Source: Arabidopsis thaliana (Eukaryota; Streptophyta; Magnoliopsida; Brassicales; Brassicaceae). Taken from it: a DNA stretch of 64,000 bases. Positions 46,457 to 57,868 of this stretch are shown here, piece after piece. Below the pieces are notes generated by a model. It saw nothing but the letters and a program-made list of their open reading frames with translations. It did not search any database and was not told where the DNA came from. The stretch covers positions 620,001 to 684,000 of the forward strand of contig NC_003070.9 of the NCBI RefSeq assembly GCF_000001735.4, read 5' to 3'. The stretch's first letter is position 1. The number at the start of each line of letters is the position of its first letter. The translations under genes were made by a program, and so were the position numbers.

Positions 46457-47001
46457 GTATCCTCCATAAACCCTATTATATATACCAACTTAGTTATATG
46501 CTTTTTCTTTGCAATACAAAAGCTGAGGAACATTTTGTTTTTCCTTGACATCCACGTAAAGAGTCCACCTTTCTTGTGTATTGAGAGATGAATTGTTCCA
46601 ATGATACAATGTAAACTAGGGATCTACCGTTTTATTTCATTATTTATCCTTTCTGGTTCTTTTATTATCCTTTTTGTTCCATTATTTTAAGTGCTAATTA
46701 ATAAACAAGACGAATACTATGATTATGCTTTACTTTGAGGTTTACCAAAGCACACGACAGGAATCAAACCAACAAACAGTTCATGTATAAATAACTAAAA
46801 CGAGTTGAATCATTTGTGAGAACTGATTAACGCCTTTAATCAGTAGTAAACCCAAAGAAGAAAACACGATAAATCAAAAAACACTTTAAGCTCTGATCAG
46901 TATGATTGTTATCAATCAGAGAGCTTTAATTATCGTTTTTATACACACTGATAAAATCATTTGCAAGTTTTTTCCACATCTTGACATTTGTGTGAGTTAT
47001 A
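46457..47001. other. GSTF4 promoter and 3' flank of the next gene
   Basis: AT-rich; TATATATA-like runs near 46488 could serve GSTF4. An imperfect inverted pair TGATTAACGCCTTTAATCAG lies near 46824-46843 and TCTGATCAG..ATCAGAGAGC near 46893-46923. No gene seen. Confidence 0.4.
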
Positions 47002-49773
47002 TTACAAACTTGAGAAATATGAAGACAAAATAATCACATCATTGGTTTTCTGCACTTCCAACTCCTTCCTGTTGAAAATTGAAAAGCTAAATATCACAAA
47101 AGAGTTTAGTGACATGGGATAAGAGTCTAAAGAGTGGAATCAAAACTGACCATGGCGCATATACTCGGATAAAGTTCCCTATTTCGATATCAACATCCGC
47201 ACAAACTTTCGGACTAAAAATAATTGTTGTTTCTGTTTCTTTTGCCGCAAGAGCTTGTGTGTTCTTGAGTAATAGGGAGTCCTACAAAATCGAATGTGAC
47301 TAAATCAATTGCTTAAGGGTCTAATTAAAGGAGCAGGTTTATCAGATGCGTCAAAGAGATGGAGAGATAAACCCCAGAGAGGTCAATGACAGAGCATTTG
47401 CAGACGACAAGCTTTCCCTCCAAGTGTCTTGACATGACTTTAACATCAACATAGCCCGATGAATCTGAGTTGGGAAATTGGAACGAGTAACAGAGGTATG
47501 AACTAGATTTTGTTTATATGGGAGTTACAAAAAGAGTTACCTGCTTCTCCGATTCCGCTTTGCAATTTCCTCATGATTTCCATTTCCGTCTCTTTTTCTT
47601 GTTTCATGATCTGTTGCAGCTTGCCATACAGGCTAGAGCCACTGCAAATTGATGCAACCAAAAATGGGTTTTCATGTTAACTGATGTGTGATTTTAAGAG
47701 TGTGGTGCATAAAAGATGTTGAGAGTTTGATTACCCAGATAATTTAGGTGAACCGAACAAGAGACCTTCTTTGCTCAAAGAGGAAGCTTTTATTGCTTCA
47801 TCAAACCGGTCCCCAACAAATTGTTTCTTCTGGTTGGAAATGTTTGGCACTGAGCTTTGATAACTAGGCTATGTCACAGAACAATATAATTTGAATTTGA
47901 CTGTAAACTGAGGAGAAGGAGATTACCCAAATCACAAGAAAGGAAAAGAATAAAACCTCATCATCGCTTGATGATCCACTATCCATAGGTCCAGGAAGTT
48001 CATCATCAGTATCACTATCTTGGAAGTTAGATGAATTTCCCTTATGAGTAAATTTCCGACTTTTTGCTTCATGTCTGCTGTCCTGGAGCAGAAAGGAGGC
48101 CAAACGAATGAAACAGATGTCTGAGAGCAAAGCAGCAAATCAAATGCTAATCCACTGTATAATCAATAATACCAGTTCAGAGCTTCTTTTTATCAGTCTA
48201 ATTTTATCTAGAGGAATTTCTTGAAGCTTGGGTACCGCATCTTTAGTGCACTCGTGCAAAACTTCTCTCGACTCAGCAACAGAAACACCCTGCCTGTTTT
48301 CTGATCTTTCATCAAAACTGTTGGGGCATTCAATAATTGGATCCTCTTCTATAGCCTGATCCTCCACATCAGGCTCAAAGATTTCAGCCATGTCACTTAT
48401 CTTGGATGACGTTTCTCCATGAGTATGTGAGTTAAATGAAAATTTTGGCCTCCCATGATCTTTGAGACCTGCATATACATTAGAAACCCAACTCAGAGAT
48501 TTCAGAAAATCGTGCATACATGATCTGTTTCTTTGAGTTTTCATACGTGGTGCAACGTTCTTTAACTTGTACGGTAAAAAAATACCAAGAAGAGTTTTGG
48601 ATAAAACAGTACCATTACTACTTTTCTTGGCTCTGAAGCCAGATAGATGGGATGATGCGACTGAAGCAACACCATTCAAATGGATTAGTGACTTGGTTTC
48701 TTTACTTATAGCAGACCAAGTTGCCACTTGTTCATCATGTGTAATCTGAAGGCAACAACAATCACCATTCAAAACATAAGTAGAGGATACTGTCACCAAT
48801 TTGAAGAACTTATCAAGATGCATGAGTGAAATGGACTCCAAGATTAGAAGGTAACCTCATCATCTGACCCATTTTCCTGAGCAGATATGCATGCTAATCC
48901 AGTTCTTCTGGAAGAAGAAATATAACTCTCCTCGGGGGAGTCAGGAACTTCGACCACATCTTCAAGAGAGGATGATATCTTCCGTAGCTAAAAAGGAAAT
49001 TTCTCTCATCACCATTTGATTCCAATATTCCTCCAAAAAAGAAGCTGCACAAAAGAATTTGCAACGAAAAAGACTCACAGTTGCTTCCAGAGTTACATCA
49101 CCGGTTTCCCTAGCATAATTTAGCTCACCACAACCTGGAAACAACACAGAAGCTCTTTGTGAAACTTGACTGAAGTTAAATAGTCGTAGAAAAGGCTTGA
49201 CCGCAAAATGGATATATTATATGTACCTATGAGTTTTTCGAGCTTTGTTTGAAGTAGTAATCCTCTCTACAATATTGAAGCCAACTATGGTCAAACCACA
49301 ATCAAATTCCCTATAGCTCCTCAAAAAAAACTACTCAAGCCAACAACAATCAATTCGGCAAATCAGAAGTTGCCAAGTTCTTTCTCAAAGACAACTTCTC
49401 AGGAGTTCACAGAGAGCTTTATGCAAGCTTAACGAATCGAAAGTTGAGATTAAACATTACCTCTTGTTCCTTCGCATTCTCCTTCGGCGAAATATCATTT
49501 TCTTCTTCTTCCTCTAAAAGACCAAACAACAGCTTGAGAATCACTCGATAGACAATGAAACACAAAGATCTAAAATCGAAATTTCAGATGAAGAAAAAGA
49601 AGCAATCATCAGTCCTCACCAGATATGCTCTGATCGGAATCTGGATTCCCCTGATGATAATCCAACAAGAAAAAAGCAAAACAGAAAATCAAATCAATGT
49701 CCTGGAAAGAGAAAAAAGCAAACAATTCTCAGCGATGCATAACAGTCACCGGTAAGTTACTTCGCCGCCACAT
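47002..49773 (-). CDS. Unrecognised acidic protein with possible C-terminal OB-like domain, 14 exons
   Basis: Coding exons: 49750-49773, 49620-49650, 49461-49513, 49227-49266, 49079-49134, 48856-48987, 48613-48745, 48173-48468, 47957-48082, 47735-47868, 47541-47641, 47373-47464, 47151-47281, 47002-47068; one frame, 471 residues. The ATG is the first after an in-frame stop. The N-terminal two-thirds are acidic, Ser-rich and low in structure (EEEENDISPKENAKEQE; DTDDELPGPMDSGSSSDDE). The last 110 residues look folded and beta-rich (SSGYVDVKVMSRHLEGKLVVCKC, then IEIGNFIRVYAPWKELEVQ), with an alternation that recalls an OB fold. No function can be assigned from this. It is head-to-head with WEE1, and its 5' exons are duplicated at 51810-52674. 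Matches At1g02960 from memory. Confidence 0.82.
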
Positions 49774-51420
49774 TCGCCGTCACCGTTCAAATCGATCTTG
49801 CCGGTGTTCGCCTTTGTACCGTCGTTTGCCCGTTAGTATGCTTGGATATGGGCCCTTGTCTGAGATATTCACTTCTTCTTTTTTGTATAACTAATTGGGC
49901 TTTAACAGGCCCAATTCAATAAAACTCTTCCATGTTTTATAATTTGTTTTTTATATCCCACATTTTAGAATTAATCTACATATAGAATTTTGGGCCAAAA
50001 TATATACTATTTAGTTTTTATTTCCTACAATATCTATTTAAAAAAAATATTGTTCTAGGTCTTTTTAACGCTATTAATTTCATTCGTTATATAGAACCAA
50101 TGTAATCAGAGTGAACATCCCTATTGTTCTAAATTTATATTCTGAACTAAATATTATCATCATTAAATTACATTTAATTAATTGCTAATTTTTTAATTAA
50201 TTAAGTTTTTATAGCATAAAAATATTAAAAAGATACAAAATCGTCTTGGAAGTATATCATACAAATATTTTTGATAAAAATATAGGTCTATGGTATATCT
50301 CTTAATATGCTATTTATATATATTATATTAATTAAAATAAAAATCTTTAACCTTTTTTCGAAAATATTAAACCGAAATATACCGCGGATCAATCTCTAGT
50401 TAATAGTTATAATTAGCAAATTCCTTAATTTCACATTTTTGTACAAATACTGCTCTTCAATAATATAAGGAGAGTTATTTCATAATTTTTTGATTTTTTG
50501 ACCAATAAAAAGAAAACTTGTTAAATTAATCACAATAAACACTAATTCTAAATCGTAATTTGGAAATACATTAAAAACATTATATATTTCTTAAAAGGTT
50601 AAAGATATAAATACATACACATTGATTTTTTAGGACTCGGAATCCAAGGAACCAATGAAGTATTATTCATTTGAGTCACGGGCTTGTTCATATGTCTTTA
50701 GCATACTTTTTGAATCAATCAATCTATGATAGTCAGGTGATAATGTGAATAGTTGGCTGGTTGAGTCTCCAGTCGGGTGCACTACGACCACTTTAAATCC
50801 ATTCTCTATGAGATCTAAAATCACATCCGCAAACCCTCCATCACCCGTCATCATCGCTATAACACTTTTTCCGATTTTCTCTTCATATCATATCCTCTTT
50901 ATGTTAGAATATATAAAAAAACAAGTATAAGGTTCGCTGTCCGAATAATTTTGAGTCTCAAGAAGGTTGACAATAAGAATAACTTGTTTATCAATATTTC
51001 TTTTAGTTTAATTTTTTTTAACTTTTAAAACCAATAAAAGAATTAAAAAATTATAAATACTTTAATTTAATTTTCTAAAATTGATGTATCTATCCATAAT
51101 AACAAGTAAAAATTTGTATTATGTATAAAATGATTAAAATTATACTATAAAACAGAAAATAATTTAACTTTAAATAAATATTAAAATTTTAATTTTAATT
51201 TTAGTATTATTTATTAAATTACATGACACGCCTTCCAGAAGATCCACTGCACCTCTACTTTATCTGTAACAAAATATTACTATCCTTTCATCTAACGGTT
51301 AAATAGGAAATCCACCGTAGTCATTGATACAGCTGATTATTCCCAAGCTCGAAACGAGAAAAGACTAGAGCGCGCAAATTTTGAATATATTTATTTATTG
51401 TCTTTACTTTCCATCAAATT
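49774..51420. other. Spacer between unknown gene and WEE1-like fragment, with a gene fragment
   Basis: Promoter of the 49773 gene with TGGGCC/TGGGCT motifs at about 49847-49912, matched in the duplicate at about 52747-52804. Beyond this it is very AT-rich and holds a reverse-strand NYN-like fragment (50663-50854). The right 200 bases match the WEE1 promoter: AGAAGATCC..CTGCACCT..TACTTTATCTGTA and GAGCGCGCAAATTTTGAAT. Confidence 0.6.
50663..50854 (-). pseudogene. Fragment of an NYN (limkain-type) nuclease-like gene
   Basis: A 63-codon open stretch reads MMTGDGGFADVILDLIENGF then KVVVVHPTGDSTSQLF and ends SKSMLKTYEQARDSNE. The pattern (T/S)GDxxFxxVxxxLxxxGxxVxxxxP is that of plant NYN/limkain-b1-type endonuclease-like proteins, which form a large family in Brassicaceae. 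Nothing upstream gives the N-terminal acidic residues of the domain, and the surrounding 1 kb is AT-rich, so I read it as a lone fragment. No match to it occurs in the other copy of the spacer (52750-53200). Confidence 0.5.
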
Positions 51421-51716
51421 TTGAAGAACGAAAGAACACTGTTGGCTAAGAGGAAAACCCTAGGAACCATCAACCGAGAAGAACGAAGAAGATTCGAAAG
51501 ATGGAAGGGACATTGGAGCGACACTATTCTGCTTCAATTCGGTCAATTTTCGAAGCTTTCTTTTGAGAATCGTCCATCGTCGAATGTTGCTTCATCGGAG
51601 TTTCAGGGTCTTCTCGATTCGGACTCGTCGGAGCTCCGGAATCAGTTGGGCTCCGCTGATTCAGGTGCCAATTGCGGAGATAAGGACTTTATTCTTAGCC
51701 AAGACTTCTTCTGGTA
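51421..51716 (+). pseudogene. Partial copy of WEE1 exon 1
   Basis: The 98 open codons match WEE1 exon 1 (53408-53706): RTLLAKRKTxGTI, LLQFGQxSKxSFENRPSSNV and SSELRNQLGSADS are shared. The initiating ATG is missing, and the basic stretch KTRASKKIRKMEG has drifted to a different sequence over about 15 residues, as from compensating small indels. The donor GTAAAT is still present at 51716, but no WEE1 exon follows; sequence after 51730 is junction filler. Promoter sequence matching that of WEE1 lies upstream, so transcription is conceivable. Confidence 0.88.
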
Positions 51717-51805
51717 AATCTTCGGCATTTCCTGTAACACAATTCTGGTAAATCTTCGGCATCAAATCAGTACTTGTAAGTATCTGTAACACAATTCTGG
51801 TTTAG
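51711..51805. other. Duplication junction with patchwork filler DNA
   Basis: Between the WEE1 exon copy and the neighbour-gene copy are about 80 bases made of short repeats. CTGGTAAATCTTCGGCAT occurs at 51711-51728 and 51745-51762; CTGTAACACAATTCTGG occurs at 51732-51748 and 51784-51800. Such nested direct repeats are usual for template-switching end repair. Confidence 0.85.
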
Positions 51806-51809
51806 TTAT

Positions 51810-52674
51810 TCTGATATCTTCCGTAGCTAAAAAGGAAATTTCTCTCATCACCATTTGATTCCAATATTCCTCAGAACAAGAAGCTGCGCAAAAGAATTTG
51901 AAAACGAAAACGACTCACAGTTGCTTCCACCGTTACATCACCGGGATCCCTAGCATAATTTAGCGCACCACAACCTGAAAACAACACATAAGCTCCTTAT
52001 GAAAACACTTTCCTTAATCAGTTAATCTATGAACTGCAAGAAGGTACGGGAAACCTGACTGAAGTTAAGATAGTCATAGAAAAGGCTTGATCGCAAAATA
52101 TATACCTATGAGTTTTTCGAGCTTTGTTTGAAGTATTAATCCTCCCTACAATATTCAAGCCAACTATGGTCAAACCACAATCAAATTCACCCTATAGCTC
52201 CTCAAAACTAGTCAAGCCAACAACAATCAGGAATTGGGCAAAATCAAAAGTTCCCATGTTCTTTCTCAAAGACAAATTCTCAGGAGTTCCCAGAGAGCTT
52301 TATGCAAGCTCAAGTTGAGATTAAACATTACCTCTTCTTCCTTTGCATTCTCGCTTGGCCACATATCATTTTCTCCCAAACTAACATTGATGATCTCTTC
52401 CTCCTCCTCTAAAAGACCAAACAACAGCTTGCGAATCACTTGTTAGACAATGAGCGACCTAAACACTAAGATCTAAAATCGAAATTTCAGATGATAAAAG
52501 CAATCATCAGTTCTCACCAGAGATGCTCTGATCGGAATCTGGATTCCCCTGAAAATCCAACAAGAACAAAAGCAAAACTCAAAATCAAATTAATCCAACA
52601 ATAAAAGAAATCGCAAAAGCAAACAATTCTCAGAGATGTAGAACAGTCACCGGAAGGTTTCTTCGCCGTCACAT
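51810..52674 (-). pseudogene. Truncated copy of the 5' half of the 47002-49773 gene
   Basis: The segment repeats 48974-49773 with exons 1-5 and the start of exon 6 in the same order and the splice sites kept (for example QTKLEKLI and CGALNYARDPGDVTVEAT in exons 4 and 5). Exon 1 now reads ATG-TGA instead of ATG-TGG, so the old start is useless. Exon 3 carries an extra coding insertion (EEIINVSLGENDMW). The sequence stops within exon 6 at the filler. A transcript could still be made from the TGGGCY-bearing promoter at 52747-52804. This probably corresponds to a small locus annotated near At1g02965. Confidence 0.85.
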
Positions 52675-53407
52675 TCGCCGTCACCGTTCAAATCGATCTC
52701 GCCGGCGTGCACCTTTATACCGTCCTTGCCGTTAGTATGCTTGGATATGGGCCCTTCTCTGAGTTTACTTTCTTTTAGTATTAGTAATTGGGCTTTAATA
52801 GGCCCAATTCCCATGTTTTATATCCCACATTTTAGAATTAATCAAACATTAATCTGGCAATTCCTTAATTTCACATTCTAGTACAAATTACTGGTCTTTA
52901 GTTATAAGGATTAAGGAGAGTTAATTCATGTTTGGAAAAAAAAAAATGAGAAACTTTTTAGTTGTTTGACCAATAAAAATACAAATTGTTAAATTAATTA
53001 ACAAAAAATACTAATTCAAAATTTTAATTAGTGAATCGTAACAAAAAATATTATATTTCTTAAGAAAGTTGAATATTTAAATTAGTGAATCGTAACAAAA
53101 AAAATGCTAGTGCTATTATAGAAAAAAATATTATTTATTAAAGACCCATCAAAGCGTACATGATACGCTCTACAGAAGATCCGCTGCACCTTTACTTTAT
53201 CTGTAGCAAAATATTTCAATCCTGAAGATTGAACGGTCCAGAATTGATTATATAGGAAGTGCACCGTAGTCAGTCATGCAGATGACTATTCCCAAATTTT
53301 AGCTCGAAACTCTAAAAGACGAGAGCGCGCAAATTTTGAATTTATTAATTTATTTCAATTATTTTTCCTTAGTTGAATCACCACCCAAAGTAATAATATT
53401 CATCGTC
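52675..53407. promoter_or_regulatory. WEE1: Bidirectional-type promoter region of WEE1
   Basis: About 730 bases between the divergent copy of the neighbour gene and the WEE1 ATG. Site II motifs (GGGCCC, TGGGCTTTAATAGGCCCA) lie at 52748-52805 near the leftward gene. On the WEE1 side, GAAGATCC..TGCACCTTTACTTTATCTGTA and AGAGCGCGCAAATTTTGAAT (about 53176-53340) are the stretches conserved with the other copy at 51239-51390. Confidence 0.55.
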
Positions 53408-56127
53408 ATGTTCGAGAAGAACGGAAGAACACTGTTGGCGAAGAGGAAAACCCAAGGGACAATCAAAACCAGGGCATCGAAGAAGATTCGGAAGATGGAA
53501 GGGACATTGGAGCGTCACTCTCTGCTTCAATTCGGTCAATTGTCGAAGATTTCTTTCGAAAATCGTCCGTCGTCGAATGTTGCTTCATCGGCGTTTCAGG
53601 GTCTCCTGGATTCGGATTCTTCGGAACTCCGAAATCAGTTGGGTTCCGCTGATTCAGATGCCAATTGCGGAGAGAAGGACTTTATTCTTAGCCAAGACTT
53701 CTTCTGGTAAATCTTCGTTAACTCTGGCATTTCTTAGCTGTGTATATCTAATTCGAGATCTATCGTTATCTTCTAGGTAGTTGAATTTTGGGATTAGTTA
53801 GTATTACGATTTCAAGATCTGACTTTAGATTTGAGATGGTTTCCCTTATATTCACTTTTTAAAAATGAAAGCTAAACTTATGTCTAGCTAAAAGATGCTT
53901 GTGAGATGTTGATGAATGATGGTCTCAGCTACTAATAATTTCTTCTCTGGTTAATTTTTCCAGCACACCTGACTATATAACCCCGGACAATCAGAACTTG
54001 ATGAGCGGCTTAGATATCAGCAAGGTAAAATTGTTGATTTGGATGTTTATTTCACCAATGTCTCAAATTTAAAGTTCTTCTCTTTATTGTTTTTGTAGGA
54101 TCATTCTCCATGTCCTAGGTCTCCTGTTAAACTAAATACAGTTAAAAGCAAAAGATGTCGCCAGGGTAAGCTTTCTTTGGATTCAGATTTTGTGTTTAGT
54201 ATGAGTAAAAAGAAGATTTTCGGATGAGAAGAAAATATACGTTTCAGTTTTTGTGGTACAATTGTTATCATTATAGTTATGTTTGATCTCCTGTTTTAAC
54301 AACTGTCCAATATTGAATTCTTTATTGCTTTAAGATTCACACTAGTAGTATCTAGTGATTTCATGTTTTGGTGACAGTGTGTTCTTTGCTTAATTTTTTC
54401 ATTACTCAGTTTTGTTTGTTTTTTTTTGTGTTTGATGCAGAGAGTTTCACAGGAAATCATTCAAATTCTACCTGGTCTTCAAAACATAGAGTAGATGAAC
54501 AAGAGAATGATGATATTGACACAGATGAGGTGATGGGGGATAAACTCCAAGCTAATCAAACAGAGAGGACTGGATACGTTTCACAGGCTGCAGTTGCTCT
54601 GCGGTGTCGGGCTATGCCACCCCCTTGCCTCAAGAATCCGTATGTGTTGAATCAGTCTGAGACTGCTACTGACCCTTTTGGACATCAGAGATCAAAATGT
54701 GCAAGTAAGTTTGTTGTCCCTAAAATTCTTGCTCAAGAATTTCCTGAAGGCTTTAAAAATCAATAAGGCTTGGTTTCTTCAGTAAAACTGTACTAAATAT
54801 ACTGTTATGTAGGTTTTCTCCCTGTAAGTACAAGTGGGGATGGCTTGTCAAGATATCTCACGGACTTTCATGAAATCCGGGTAAGCGAAAGGGTCTTTTA
54901 GCTTGGAATTGTGATCATGACGGAATTATGTTGCTTCTTCTTACGTATTTTGGTTTGGTTTCTCCAGCAAATTGGTGCTGGACATTTCAGTCGGGTATTT
55001 AAGGTGTTGAAGAGAATGGACGGTTGCCTATATGCTGTGAAACACAGCACAAGAAAGTTGTATCTAGATTCAGAGAGGTATAATTTTCTCTAGTTTTCTT
55101 AGTAAGAGAAAGACACATATCTGCTGAAAATAGTTCATCTTGTTTGGATCGTTTTTGTTCAAGTAATCACAGCTGAATTTTTGCAGACGTAAAGCTATGA
55201 TGGAAGTGCAAGCTCTTGCTGCTCTTGGTCAGTACAGTCCCTTCTTTGGCCTTCTTGTTCTCAAACTATTCTGTTATTCCCTGTTTGCAAGCTAAGCTCA
55301 GTGTAGCCTTAAACCGTTTTTATCTTGTTTTGTTCGTAGGGTTTCATGAAAATATAGTAGGATATTACTCCTCGTGGTTTGAAAATGAGCAATTATACAT
55401 TCAACTGGAACTCTGCGATCACAGCTTGTCAGCTTTGCCTAAGAAATCTTCTCTTAAAGTCTCAGAAAGAGAGATCTTGGTGATTATGCATCAGGTAAAC
55501 ACTGGCTTCATTTTCATATAAAATCAAGTATAGAGATATTATTGATTCTTTGAATTCTTATATACATACCATTGTACTATGTCTCTTACAGATAGCAAAG
55601 GCATTACATTTTGTGCATGAGAAAGGAATAGCTCATTTAGATGTAAAACCTGACAATATTTACATTAAGAACGGTGTTTGCAAGCTTGGTGACTTTGGTT
55701 GTGCCACACGATTGGACAAAAGCTTACCAGTAGAAGAAGGAGATGCACGTTACATGCCTCAAGAAATTCTAAATGAAGACTACGAACACCTTGATAAAGT
55801 CGATATCTTCTCTTTAGGTGTGACGGTTTATGAGCTGATTAAGGGATCTCCTCTTACAGAATCAAGAAACCAGTCGCTCAATATCAAAGAAGGAAAACTT
55901 CCTCTCCTTCCTGGCCATTCGTTGCAGTTACAACAACTTCTTAAGGTATGTTATTTGCATTCTTACTTGTGTGTTGTCATGGCTGTCCCACGCATTGGAA
56001 CATAGCATTTAAGACAGAAATTCTGACATGTTTCTTGAAACAGACAATGATGGATCGTGATCCGAAGCGTCGGCCTTCTGCTAGAGAATTACTGGACCAT
56101 CCCATGTTTGATAGGATTCGAGGTTGA
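53408..56127 (+). CDS. WEE1: WEE1 cell-cycle checkpoint kinase, 10 exons
   Basis: Coding exons: 53408-53706, 53964-54024, 54099-54165, 54441-54704, 54813-54880, 54968-55077, 55187-55227, 55340-55494, 55592-55945, 56044-56127; exactly 500 residues. The N-terminal 240 residues are a regulatory region with many Ser/Pro sites (CTPDYITPDN, HSPCPRSPVK). The kinase domain begins FHEIRQIGAGHFSRVFKV; the ATP lysine is in LYAVKHS; HLDVKPDNIY is the catalytic loop, LGDFGCA the metal site, YMPQEIL replaces APE, and RDPKRRPSA closes the domain. It places inhibitory phosphate on CDKA;1 after DNA damage or replication stress, in the nucleus. Exon 1 has a partial duplicate at 51421. Matches At1g02970. Confidence 0.97.
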
Positions 56128-57434
56128 TTCATAGAGTCTCTCAGATGTCGAGAACTAAATTTTGTAAATTATGGTACCAATGATCGGAGGAGGGTAATGG
56201 TCCATGGCCATGCACCAGTTTTTTTTTTGTGGAAAACTATTGGCGTAAAAAGATACCATGATCTTGGTTTCGGTACAAAAGATCCGGTTAACCAACAAAA
56301 ACTGAACTGAATTAATGGCTATTGTATATTTGTGGAACTGAAATTGGGAATTGTATTTTCATGTTTCATTATAATCTCAAATGCCATTAGATTTTTATTG
56401 AGTTGAAACTGTTTGAAGAGTCTAATAGGGTAATAGGTCACACAATGGTAGAATGGTTAAAAGCAAAGCAAAATGGTGAAATCTTCACGGTAGTTTAAAA
56501 CTTGTATAGTTGATTATGATCAAAACTCAAAAGTCTAATGATTTTACACTAGCTCTAAAGGTTATTTATTTACTTTTTTCTCTCCCCAATTGCGGTTCAA
56601 TTTCTTGAAAAGGCAATATAAATTAATTAAAGAGGTGTTTAGTTTATTGCTTCATCACATGTACTATGTAAAAAAAAAAAAAAAAAAGAAGAAAAAGATT
56701 CTAGATGCTTCTGTTAAAATTTACTAATTTCCAAAATACTCTCTCTGTTCTAAAAGATTGATATTCTAGAGTTTTCACATATTAACAAACAATCATTATT
56801 TAATTATTTGTCAATCACCTTTTTAAATGAAATATTTTTTAATATCTTTGAATCAATAGTAGTATGAAATCTACAATTAATTAATATCAATCAATAAAAA
56901 TTAAGTAAAATCCTAAAATTCAATCTTTGTAGAACAAACTCAAAATACTATAACATCAGTTTATCATGATATACTTCCTTAAAAGTATTAATCTTCATAG
57001 TTATCATAATTTTATATTAATAATAAAAAAATCTATAATACCTTTTTTATCATTACCACAAGAGAAAAAAAACCAACACATATATAATTCCAAATCACTA
57101 CACCATAGAAATAGAAGAAACACATTTGTTAAGGTACATAATATTAAATGTTCATAGTTATAGAGTCCAGATTTCAACTTAAAAATGTTAATTGGTAGGT
57201 AAGTGTTTTTTCTACTTTGACCAAAAAGAAAAGGAATAAAAAAGTGTATCTACTTTCTATATATTATTTTCAAAGAAAACAATAACAAAAAACTTCACCG
57301 CCTTTCTCAAAGCCTCCTATATAATAATATCTTCTGTTTTCTCTTCTAGGCTTTAAGACACCAACTTCTCGATTCTCAGAGCTCTTCCAAATCCCTGTGA
57401 AATCGGATTCGAGTAATACTCTCGGAACCTTCTG
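56128..57434. other. WEE1 3' flank and CUL2 promoter
   Basis: AT-rich, with a 20-base A-run near 56668. No coding frame of note. CUL2 transcription should begin in the pyrimidine-rich stretch around 57310-57360. Confidence 0.45.
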
Positions 57435-57850
57435 GTACGTGACGAACCTAGGGTTTAAGATCGCACACTTTTCTCTTCACATGTCTCGATTTCGTACTCT
57501 TCTTTAGTCTTTCGCTGATTTCTTCTGTTTTTGTCACTGTTTCGCAATATCTGCTCGAGGGTTACGTCCCGTTTCTGTATGAACGATTTAGGGTTACGTT
57601 GGCTTCTTCTCTGTGCTTTGTTGATTCTCTGCGAAATACTTGATTTGATTGTTGTGTTCAAATTCCTTCTTCTTTCTCTCTTGGTGATTCATCGTGATGG
57701 ATGCGTAATATCTTCTTATCGTTGTTCTTTTGGTAGTCTGATTAGTTTTAGTTTGTGTTTTGATGATATATAAGAGTATCATAGATCTCAACAAGTAAAT
57801 TCTGTTTTAGTTATCTTGATTTCTCATCATGTCTTGTTACTTTATTGCAG
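57435..57850 (+). other. CUL2: CUL2 leader intron
   Basis: A good donor (CTG|GTACGT) at 57435 and acceptor (TTATTGCAG) ending at 57850 bound a T-rich 416-base stretch just before the ATG at 57869. Leader introns of this kind are common in plant housekeeping genes and often raise expression. Small open frames within it are not coding. Confidence 0.7.
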
Positions 57851-57868
57851 AACCTTGTTCATCTCATA

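Noticed and set aside
53315-53345. E2F site in GAGCGCGCAAATTTTG of the WEE1 promoter
   Set aside because: The reverse strand TTTGCGCGC does not fit TTTSSCGC; conserved with the other copy, but a named factor cannot be supported.
57455-57794. Open frames on both strands ahead of CUL2
   Set aside because: They lie inside a well-supported leader intron and look like T-rich intron sequence translated by chance.
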